Below, piece by piece: positions 47,963 to 55,572 of a stretch of DNA of 64,000 nucleotides (position 1 is the stretch's first letter; each line of letters begins with the position of its first letter). The position numbers and the translations under genes are program-made. The notes under the pieces are model-generated. The model was not told the DNA's origin and searched no databases. It saw nothing but the letters and a program-made list of their open reading frames with translations. This DNA comes from Pseudomonas ekonensis (lineage in GTDB: Bacteria > Pseudomonadota > Gammaproteobacteria > Pseudomonadales > Pseudomonadaceae), in the NCBI RefSeq assembly GCF_019145435.1, contig NZ_JAHSTS010000001.1, positions 2,370,001-2,434,000 of the forward strand. Reading direction: 5' to 3'.

Positions 47963-50389
47963 TCAATGCATCAGCGCGCCGATCATGCGCACGGGGCGCC
48001 TGCGCGGGAAAACCTGTTCCAGCCAGACCGCAAAGGCCGGCAGCACGGTCATGGCCATGACCATGTTGACGATGAACATGAACGCCAGCAGCTTGCCCAT
48101 GTCGGCCTGGAACTTGAGGTCGGAGAACGCCCAGGTGGCGACGCCGATGGCCAGGGTGATGGCGGTGAAGATGGTGGCCATGCCGACCTCAAGCAACGCA
48201 TGCTCGACGGCCTTGGTGATCGGCTGGCCATAGGCCTGGTGCCGTTGCAGGCGGTTGTAGATGTAGAACGCGTAATCGACGCCGATGCCCACCGCCAGCA
48301 CCATCACCGGCAAGGTGGCGATGGTCAGGCCGATCTGCAGTTCCTTCATGAACCAGTAGCCGATGAAGGTGCCGATGGTCAGCGGCAGGCAGCAGACCAG
48401 CACCGCCCGCCAGTCGCGGTAGACGACGAACACCAGCAAGGCGATGGCGGCGTAGACGTACAGCAGCATCGGCGTCTCGCTCTTCTCCACCTCTTCGTTG
48501 ATGGCGGCCAGGACGCCGGCGTTGCCGGAGGCGAGGCGCACCGTGACGTCGGGCGACGGGTTTTCGCTGCGCAAGGCCTTGGCCGCGTCCACCACCCGGT
48601 TGATCGTGGTGGCCTTGTGATCGGCCAGATACAGGTGCACCGCCGACATGCTGCAATCGGAGCGCATCAACCCCGGCGTGCGCGCGACCTCGGTGGCCAG
48701 CGCAGCGTAGTTCACCGGGTCGATGGGCACCGCGCCCATCTTCGGGTTGCCTTCGTTGTAGCCCTCGTTGAACTGGCGCATGGTCGAGGAGAACGACGCG
48801 ACGGACAAAACCCCGGGCACACCCTGCATGGCCCAGACGAAGCGGTCCTGGTACTGCCCCACCGCGACGTTCTCGCAGGCGGCCCGGCTGTCTTCGCCGG
48901 TGCTGTCGCGGTTGGCCTCGAACACCACGCTGAGCCAGTCCAGGCCGATGTCGTAGTTGCTGGCGATGGACACGGCGTCGCGGTTGAAGCGCGAGTCTTC
49001 GCGCAACTCCGGAGCGCCGGCCTGCAAGGTGCCGACGACCCGGTCATGGCTTTGCCAGATCGCCACCAGAAAAACCGCCAAGGCCACGCCCAGCACCCAC
49101 TGGGCGTAGCGCCGTTCGGCGAGCCGGCTCAGGCCGTGCAGCCAGCGGGTGCGGCGCTGGCGGGAGACTTCCTGCGCGGCGGCGTACTTGTCGTCCACCT
49201 TGAGCAAGGACGCCACCAACGGCAGCATCACCAGGTTGGTGACGATCTTGTAGGCCACGCCGAGCGAGGCCGTGATCGCCAGTTCCCGCACCATGGGAAT
49301 CGGGATCAGCAGCAACGTCACGAAAGACACCAGCGCCGTCACCAGCGCCAAAGTGCCGGGCACGAGCAGGCCGGTGAAGCTTGAGCGCGCCGCCTGCTCG
49401 GCGCTCTTGCCGACGGCGATCTCGCGCACGATGAAGTTGATCTGCTGCACGCCGTGGGAGACCCCGATGGCGAAGACCAGAAACGGCACCAGCACCGCCA
49501 GCGGATCGAGGCCGTAGCCCAACAGGCGCAGGCTGCCGAACTGCCACACCAGCGACGCCAGGGAACACACCAGGGCCAGCAAGGTGAAGCGCAGCGAGTG
49601 GCAGTACCAATAGACCGCGGCGGTGGTCAGCAGCAACGCCAGCAGGCAGAACTCCAGCACGGCTGACGCGCCGTCGGCGATGTCGCCGATCTGCTTGGCG
49701 AAGCCGATCATCTGGATCTCGAAATCGCCGTCCTCGAAGCGCTGGCGGACTTCCTTCTCCAGCGCATGGTTGAACGCGACGTAGTCCAAGCGGGCGCCGT
49801 TGGCGTCGAACTCATTGAGCTCCGCGGTGATCATCGCGCTGCTCTGATCCCGCGAGACCAGGGTGCCGATGAAACCACCCTGGGCGCTGGAGTTGGCGAT
49901 GGTCGCGATGATCTCATCGTCCAGGCGTTCGGGCGTCACCGTCCCCGGCACCAACGGGTCGGCCCGGAAGCCCTCTTCGGTGATCTCGTTGACGAAGGCA
50001 TTGGGCGTCCACAGCGAACGCACGCTGCTGCGGGATACGCCGGGCAGGAAGGTGACCGCCTGGGTGACGTCGTAGAGCCGCTTGAGGCCTGGCGCGCTCC
50101 AGATCGCGCCGTTGCGGGCCTTGACCACGAGGGTCAGGCGGTTCGCGCCCATCAGGTCGTTGCGGTAGGCCTCGAAGGTCTTGATGTACTCGTGGCCGAT
50201 GGGCAGTTGCTTTTCGAAGCCGGCATCCATGCGCAGCTGCACGGCGAACCACGCCATGATCAGGGTGAAGACGGCCAGGCTCGCCAGCACCAGCCGACGA
50301 TGCCCGAACAGGACGCCCTCGACGCACGGCAGCAGGCCGCGCGTCCTTGCTTCAGTCAATTTCACAGAACCGTTCACGGCAGGCCTCAC
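47963..50389 (-). CDS. MMPL/RND-type membrane transporter
   Basis: The product is about 808 residues with twelve predicted helices in two groups of six separated by large periplasmic loops after helix 1 and helix 7. LAVLVPFLVFAIGVSHGVQQ and MVLAVGIGVDYAFYIYNRL are the duplicated sensor-domain segments of the family. The start is a GTG at 50389 overlapping the stop of the DUF1302 gene (GTGA). Relatives export hydrophobic compounds or lipids across the inner membrane. The cluster partners suggest passage to the outer membrane. Confidence 0.9.
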   Translation of the reverse strand: MRPAVNGSVKLTEARTRGLLPCVEGVLFGHRRLVLASLAVFTLIMAWFAVQLRMDAGFEKQLPIGHEYIKTFEAYRNDLMGANRLTLVVKARNGAIWSAPGLKRLYDVTQAVTFLPGVSRSSVRSLWTPNAFVNEITEEGFRADPLVPGTVTPERLDDEIIATIANSSAQGGFIGTLVSRDQSSAMITAELNEFDANGARLDYVAFNHALEKEVRQRFEDGDFEIQMIGFAKQIGDIADGASAVLEFCLLALLLTTAAVYWYCHSLRFTLLALVCSLASLVWQFGSLRLLGYGLDPLAVLVPFLVFAIGVSHGVQQINFIVREIAVGKSAEQAARSSFTGLLVPGTLALVTALVSFVTLLLIPIPMVRELAITASLGVAYKIVTNLVMLPLVASLLKVDDKYAAAQEVSRQRRTRWLHGLSRLAERRYAQWVLGVALAVFLVAIWQSHDRVVGTLQAGAPELREDSRFNRDAVSIASNYDIGLDWLSVVFEANRDSTGEDSRAACENVAVGQYQDRFVWAMQGVPGVLSVASFSSTMRQFNEGYNEGNPKMGAVPIDPVNYAALATEVARTPGLMRSDCSMSAVHLYLADHKATTINRVVDAAKALRSENPSPDVTVRLASGNAGVLAAINEEVEKSETPMLLYVYAAIALLVFVVYRDWRAVLVCCLPLTIGTFIGYWFMKELQIGLTIATLPVMVLAVGIGVDYAFYIYNRLQRHQAYGQPITKAVEHALLEVGMATIFTAITLAIGVATWAFSDLKFQADMGKLLAFMFIVNMVMAMTVLPAFAVWLEQVFPRRRPVRMIGALMH

Positions 50390-52032
50390 AGTGTGCGGGA
50401 GATCGAGATGCCGACGTAATCTCGGTCACGGTAGAGCTGGTCGTAAGGCGTGTCGCCGCCCATGAACTTCGCGTAGTTGAGGTTCACCTGCCAACTGGCC
50501 GGGTTGCGCACGAAATTGAGGTACAGGTTCATGCTGCTGGCGTCTTCCGTGAAGGTGGCGGTGAGGTTCGGCGTGCGTCCCCCCAGCGAGCGCGAGTAGA
50601 AGACCCCCGGCGTGACTTGCCAGCCCGGCAGCAACGTACCGTCGTAGGTCAGGCTCATGTCCAGGTTGATGCCCGAGGACGTCTTGTCGCCATGGGCCTT
50701 GGGCGGGATCGCCGGGTTCAGCTGCCAGGTGTTCAGGCCGGCCGCGAGCGGCTCGCCGTTGACCTCGTCATGCAGCCCCGGGTACTTGATGACCACCAAT
50801 TCCGACAGCAAGGTGCCGGTGCTGGCCCCGGTGAAGTCCAGCAGCGCCGGCGAGTTGGACGGCGTGAAGCTGTACAGGCCGGTCAGGTGCCACTGGAATT
50901 TCTTTTCGTCCTTCCAGCATTTGCCGCCGTTGTTCGCGCACAGGTCGACGACCGGATTGAGCATCACCGCATCCTTGGGCCGGTACGAAAGCTCCGTGCC
51001 GACCGCCCAGTCGCCGATCGGCATGTTCGCGCTGACGCCGTACAGCATGCGGTCTTCCTGGTACGCCCAGGTGGGTGCTACGGCGAACGTGTTCGGATCG
51101 AGCGCCGCCACGCTCAAAGTCGGCAACTTGTCGTGGTAGCGCATCACGTACAGGCCGTAGTTGACGTTGCTGTCCTCCGGTTGCCAGCGCAGCGAAAGGC
51201 CCCACTGACCGCTGTCCCGAGCCTTTTTTCCGGAGAAGCCGTAATCGCCCATGCCCTTGCCCGGGCCATTGCTCGTGGACCAGTAACTGCCCACCGGCGG
51301 CAATTCGCTCTTGTTCCAGCCGAACTGGTAGTAGGTCTCGATGTTGAGCCCCGAGCCCAGGCCGGAGGCGACGCTGAGCATCGGCGCCGGCAGCACGGCT
51401 TCCTTGAGCTGGACGCCGGGGCGCGCCAGCGCCTGGTAGTCGTAGGCGTTGGTATTGTTGATGCCGCCGGCCACGAACAGGCTTTCGCCCCAGTTGATCA
51501 CCTGGTTGCCCAAGCGCGCCCGGACGCGCTGTTCGCCCACCTCGAAGCCCTTGCTCACCCACAGGTCGAGCAGTCGGGCCTTGAACGCAAGGTCGTCATG
51601 GGCGGAGTCGCTGAGACCGTCGCCGCCGACGCTCGCGGGGGTGTTGAAGGACTGGGTGCCGGTGGTGTCGGTGGCGGCGAAGTCGCGGATCCAGCTGCCC
51701 CGCACCATGAAGCTGACGTCGTCGGGCATCTTCAGCAGCAGCTCATGCGTGCCTTTGAGGTAGTGGGTGAACAGATCGCCGCGGTCGTAGTTCAGGTCGC
51801 CTTGATCGGCGACGCCCGAGCTCTGCGCCAGGCAGCCGGAGGGCGCGTCGTGCCCGGTGACGCCCTGGTTGATCAGGTTGCAGGCTCGCGACTCCGTGCG
51901 CAGGCCCATGCCTGCGGTGATCGTGGAGTCGAAGGAGCCGCGGACGGTTTCGGTTTCAAACGTGAAACCCATTGCAAATGGGGTGGCGCACGCGATGACA
52001 AGGCCTGAAGCTTTCGTAATTGTTTTTTTCAT
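50386..52032 (-). CDS. DUF1302 family outer-membrane beta-barrel protein
   Basis: The product is 548 residues with a signal peptide of about 22 residues (ends around MGFTF). The segments RGSFDSTITAGMGLRTESR and the closing strand DYVGISISRTL are typical of the DUF1302 family, which forms large barrels thought to be channels for hydrophobic compounds. It lies between the DUF1329 gene and the RND gene and is probably co-transcribed. The substrate is not known. Confidence 0.88.
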   Translation of the reverse strand: MKKTITKASGLVIACATPFAMGFTFETETVRGSFDSTITAGMGLRTESRACNLINQGVTGHDAPSGCLAQSSGVADQGDLNYDRGDLFTHYLKGTHELLLKMPDDVSFMVRGSWIRDFAATDTTGTQSFNTPASVGGDGLSDSAHDDLAFKARLLDLWVSKGFEVGEQRVRARLGNQVINWGESLFVAGGINNTNAYDYQALARPGVQLKEAVLPAPMLSVASGLGSGLNIETYYQFGWNKSELPPVGSYWSTSNGPGKGMGDYGFSGKKARDSGQWGLSLRWQPEDSNVNYGLYVMRYHDKLPTLSVAALDPNTFAVAPTWAYQEDRMLYGVSANMPIGDWAVGTELSYRPKDAVMLNPVVDLCANNGGKCWKDEKKFQWHLTGLYSFTPSNSPALLDFTGASTGTLLSELVVIKYPGLHDEVNGEPLAAGLNTWQLNPAIPPKAHGDKTSSGINLDMSLTYDGTLLPGWQVTPGVFYSRSLGGRTPNLTATFTEDASSMNLYLNFVRNPASWQVNLNYAKFMGGDTPYDQLYRDRDYVGISISRTL

Positions 52033-52058
52033 GCTGGCTCTCGATCTGACGACGTTCG

Positions 52059-53480
52059 TTAGCGTTCGCTGATGGCTCGCAGGTTATCGGAGGTGAAAAA
52101 GTCCCTTTTCAGGCGCGGGCTGGCGTTGTCCTCGGTGAGCCAGCGGATGTCGGTCTTGCCCGCGCCGACCGTGGTCATGTCGAAGAGGTAGCGGCCGTCC
52201 ACCAGGTTGTACTGGATTTGGGCTTCCACATCGCACGTGCCGGTTTCGTACACGGGCGTTGAGAGCCCCTCGCGCACTTTCCAGATCTGCCCTTGCTTGT
52301 CGAAGTCGACGGCCATCACCGCGTTCCAGCTGTCCTCGTCGATGTAGAACAGGCGCTTCGGCGCCTGGTGGCGCATGCCCTGGCGGACGTTGGCTTCGAC
52401 GACCCACACCCGGTGCAGCTCATAGCGGCGTGCCTGCGGCGCGATCGAGTCGTTGCCGGCGAAGGCTTCCACTTTGGCGGAGGTGTCGTAGGCGCCGAAC
52501 ATGTTGTAGGGCACCAGCAGCTCCTGCTTGCCGACCAGCTTCCAGTCGAAGCGGTCCATGGTGCCGAAGAACACGTTCGCTTCATCGACGGTGTACTGGT
52601 TGTCGAGGCCGATCTGCGGCGCGTCGTAGGAGTACGACGGCATGCGCCGCACGCGGCGTTGGCCGGGGAAGTAGTAGAAGGTGGTGGCCTGTTCGCCGGC
52701 GACGGCGGTCTGCACCGCGGCCTGGCCGGCCAGCGCCGCCGGCTCCAGGTAGTTGAAGAAGGTCGCGTTCTCCAGGCGCCCGACGGACGAGAACAGCGCA
52801 CTGCCCTTCTTGCCCCACGGCGTGAAGAAGAACGTGTCCACCGACTGGCGCGACCACTCCCCGCCTTTGCGTGGCGAGATTCCGGAAACGCTGCGTGGGA
52901 TTTCGACGCCGACACCGCGGTAACGCATCTTCATGTTCCACATCACCTCTGCGCCGTTCTTGGGGACAGGAAACGGAATGCCCGGAACATGGGCTTCCTC
53001 GAGGGCGAGCCCTGCGGCGTCAAGCCTGGCGAAGCCGATGTTCTGCCGGGTGTTCTGCGCGACGAAGTCCGGCGCGCCGCAGGTGCGGCGGCTCTGGTAG
53101 ACATCCATGCGGTAGCCGGGAATCTTCTTGAACAGCTCGAACTGGCCGGGGGACAGCTTGGCGGCGTACTCAGCGACGTTGTTCGAGTCGATGCTGTACA
53201 GGGGCTTGTCGCCCTTGAACTTCCAGAAGTCGCCACGGACCTGCCCGTAACTCCATCCCGCGCCCTGGGGCCCCGGCTGCGTCCAGGCCGGAATGTCCCC
53301 GTTTTTACTGGCGGCGACTTCGCCGCCCAAGGGGGTCAGCTTCGTCCCCAGCATGGCGGGCTCCACGCTTTCGGCCTGGACCGAAAGCACCACCGTCGCT
53401 GCAGCGATACCCACGATCAATTGCCGGATGGCAGGGCGGGGAAACACTGCGCCTTTCGGGCGTTCAACTACGTCATTCAT
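52059..53480 (-). CDS. DUF1329 family periplasmic/outer-membrane lipid-handling protein
   Basis: The product is 473 residues from the ATG at 53480, preceded by TTTGAGGATCTTGCA; an earlier in-frame start has no support. A signal peptide covers about residues 18-36. GTKLTPLGGEVAASKNGDIP and ELHRVWVVEANVRQGMRHQA are family signatures, and the fold is related to LolA/LolB-like lipid carriers. It would shuttle a hydrophobic ligand between the RND transporter and the DUF1302 barrel. It is the first gene of the cluster and is divergent from a TetR regulator. Confidence 0.9.
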   Translation of the reverse strand: MNDVVERPKGAVFPRPAIRQLIVGIAAATVVLSVQAESVEPAMLGTKLTPLGGEVAASKNGDIPAWTQPGPQGAGWSYGQVRGDFWKFKGDKPLYSIDSNNVAEYAAKLSPGQFELFKKIPGYRMDVYQSRRTCGAPDFVAQNTRQNIGFARLDAAGLALEEAHVPGIPFPVPKNGAEVMWNMKMRYRGVGVEIPRSVSGISPRKGGEWSRQSVDTFFFTPWGKKGSALFSSVGRLENATFFNYLEPAALAGQAAVQTAVAGEQATTFYYFPGQRRVRRMPSYSYDAPQIGLDNQYTVDEANVFFGTMDRFDWKLVGKQELLVPYNMFGAYDTSAKVEAFAGNDSIAPQARRYELHRVWVVEANVRQGMRHQAPKRLFYIDEDSWNAVMAVDFDKQGQIWKVREGLSTPVYETGTCDVEAQIQYNLVDGRYLFDMTTVGAGKTDIRWLTEDNASPRLKRDFFTSDNLRAISER

Positions 53481-53799
53481 TGCAAGATCCTCAAAGGGCT
53501 TTAACCGGCGGCTCGACCGCCCATATGCAAGAAAAGCTGGATGTCGCAGGGGTAGATCACCTGACATGATCAGTTGATCAAGTCCGGCGATCAGAAAAAG
53601 CAAGCCATATGCCAAAATCCGGGTGGACGGATTTTTCGTAGGCGTATCAATGGGTTATGGGTTTTCCGTGGATTCGGGTGCGTCGACTGTCCGCACTGTT
53701 TTGTTAAATATGGAAACACCTGTTACGAAGATTCACTTGACCCTTCGGGGCCCCAAGGCCACTTCAGGCCCCACTCCGTGCGCACCCGGTGTTTCGCCT

Positions 53800-53835
53800 C
53801 GGGCTGCCCCGCCACGGGGCAGCCCGATCCCTTTT
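53800..53835 (+). terminator. Strong rho-independent-type hairpin in a divergent intergenic region
   Basis: CGGGCTGCCCCG (53800-53811), loop CCA, CGGGGCAGCCCG (53815-53826), then ATCCCTTTT form a perfect 12-base stem with a short T-rich tail on the plus strand. The whole gap 53481-54039 lies between divergent genes, so no known transcript ends here. It could end an unannotated small RNA or attenuate the TetR leader. Confidence 0.7.
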
Positions 53836-53940
53836 GCACCGGCGTGGCACCTTTCGGATCGGCGCTTTGCTTACGCATTTCCGCCAAGCAGAAAGCCGTG
53901 GGCGCAGCCAGGGAATCGGGCCGGGCGGCGGTATAGCGCG

Positions 53941-53957
53941 TTTCACATATGTTGAAA
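53941..53957. promoter_or_regulatory. Inverted repeat upstream of the TetR gene
   Basis: TTTCA N7 TGAAA, with a CATATG centre, is at 53941-53957 about 83 bases before the TetR start. TetR proteins usually bind 15-20 base dyads near their own promoter. A second dyad-rich stretch (ATGATCAGTTGATCA) lies at about 53566-53581 near the DUF1329 gene. Confidence 0.4.
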
Positions 53958-54039
53958 GAGATCACTCATGCGTTAGCATCCATCCCCGCAGACACTGAAC
54001 CGGATTACCGACGCAAACACCGAAAAGGAGGCTGAGCCT

Positions 54040-54651
54040 ATGGCCAGAATGGGCGCGGAACTGCGTAGACAGGATTTCATTGACGCCACCGTGAAGGTGA
54101 TCGCGAAGTACGGCGCCGCCAACGCGACGACTCGCCGGATCGCCGCGCAGGCCGAGTCTCCGCTGGCGTCATTGCACTACACCTTCCACACCAAGGATGA
54201 GCTGTTCTATGCGGTGTACGAGTCGCTGATCAACACGCCGCAACAGGCCTTGGAGCAGGTTCCGGCGGGCTCCACCGCCGCCGAAGCCGTGGGGGAAATG
54301 CTGCGCCAGGCGGTCGACTGGTTCATGACCCACCCAGATCTGGCCATCGCGCAGGCCGAGCTTTTCACCTGGTCGTTGCGCAACAATCCCGCCATGGCGA
54401 CCCAGATCTATGCCGATGCCGGCCGGGCGACAGAGCAGGCCATCGAAAAGGTCGTGGGCGCCGGGCTGGACAAAACCGCATCGGTCACCGTCAGCCGTTT
54501 GCTGATCAATCTGCTCGACGGGCTGCTGGTCGCTTGGTCCGCCCATAGCGACACGGAGCGTCTGAAGACGGAAACCGAAACGGCGTGTCAGGCAATGAAG
54601 CTGCTGGTGGCGACTTTCGAAAAGGTTCCAGAGGCAGCTCGAACGTCATGA
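54040..54651 (+). CDS. TetR-family transcriptional regulator
   Basis: The product is 203 residues from the ATG at 54040, with AAGGAGG as strong ribosome site. The helix-turn-helix (ATTRRIAAQAESPLASLHYT) is at about residues 26-48, followed by a helical ligand domain. It is divergent from the DUF1329/DUF1302/RND/YCF48 genes and probably represses them until a hydrophobic inducer binds. Confidence 0.92.
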   Translation: MARMGAELRRQDFIDATVKVIAKYGAANATTRRIAAQAESPLASLHYTFHTKDELFYAVYESLINTPQQALEQVPAGSTAAEAVGEMLRQAVDWFMTHPDLAIAQAELFTWSLRNNPAMATQIYADAGRATEQAIEKVVGAGLDKTASVTVSRLLINLLDGLLVAWSAHSDTERLKTETETACQAMKLLVATFEKVPEAARTS

Positions 54652-54968
54652 GAATCCGGCGCGGGATCCTGATGTTCAGAACTTTTTAAGTATGGAATTG
54701 TGTCGGCCCCCTGCCCGCTCAACAGCGTTGTCGAGGAACAGACATAACGCCAGCGCAGAAGAGATCAGGCAACTTGAAGTCGGTGATGAAGTTATAAATC
54801 GAGTGTGCTGAAACAGTGACCACTCGAATGCTTCATATGAAATGAGACAGGCGACGCAGAAACAAAAAAGTGCAAACCTGAACATGTAAAAAGAGGGAAG
54901 CGCAAACTGCGCCCCCTAAATGAAACACATGCTGCTGACAGCCTATGCCCTGCCGATAGCGGAAGTGG
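54652..54968. other. Gene-free stretch at the left border of the degraded region
   Basis: There is no credible gene here. A minus-strand frame of 69 codons (54676-54885) shows no family features and an unusual composition. The base composition drops compared with the TetR gene. It marks the change from core genome to the scar and defence cassette. Confidence 0.5.
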
Positions 54969-55127
54969 TGTATCGTTCAGTGAGTCGGCAAAATCGTGCC
55001 CCATTTCCGGCAGAAGAACCAACTTCGCCCCGGGAATCGCATTAACGGTGGCAATCCCTCCGCCGGTGGCGACCATCAAATCCTTATCCCCGTGAATGAC
55101 CAAGGTGCTGCACCTTATTTGCCGCAG
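54969..55127 (-). pseudogene. Remnant of an alpha/beta hydrolase gene
   Basis: On the minus strand about 53 codons (QIRCSTLVIHGDKDLMVATG, then AIPGAKLVLLPEMGHDF) match the C-terminal part of alpha/beta hydrolases, with the catalytic Asp region GDKD and the His in EMGHDF. The N-terminal two thirds, including the nucleophile, are absent: the frame upstream runs into the antisense of another gene fragment. It is a broken remnant. Confidence 0.7.
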
Positions 55128-55190
55128 TTTCTGGCATCCACAACGAAAGCCCCGCCGCCAGGCACTCATCAGTACCTGCGCACCGCCACG

Positions 55191-55500
55191 GACGACGGCG
55201 ACTTTCGCAGCGTTCTCTACTACCGACTCAACATCTTGCGCTTGCGGACCACACCGTTGCGCGAGCGGCCAGAAGACATCGCTCTGATCTGCTGGAGCAT
55301 CAGCCAGCGCCTGCTGGTTCAGGGCCAGCCGCCGGGGGGGGCCGACATCCCGACCGCTCTGCTCCCGCATCTGAGCCGTTATGCCTGGCCGGGAAATTTC
55401 CGGGAACTGGAAAAAGTAATCGAACGGGCGATGCTCTCCGCCCGAGAACTGCTGCACGACCACGGCCTGGACGAGCATTACCTGGCCCGCTTGCCGCCCG
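55191..55500 (+). pseudogene. Remnant of a sigma-54-dependent transcriptional activator gene
   Basis: About 100 codons encode DFRSVLYYRLNILRLRTTPL, RERPEDIALICW and YAWPGNFRELEKVIERAM, which is the end of the AAA+ domain of NtrC/PrpR-type activators. The GAFTGA loop and Walker motifs that come earlier are missing, and so is the Fis-type DNA-binding end. It starts about 63 bases from the broken hydrolase on the other strand, so two genes were cut and joined here. Confidence 0.72.
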
Positions 55501-55572
55501 ATCTAATCAGCTTGGCCGGCAATCAAAAATCCGTGAGAATGCCATCTGGCCATTATCGTACGGAACGCACTT

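Noticed and set aside
54676..54885. A 69-codon minus-strand frame beside the scar
   Set aside because: Composition and lack of features suggest chance.
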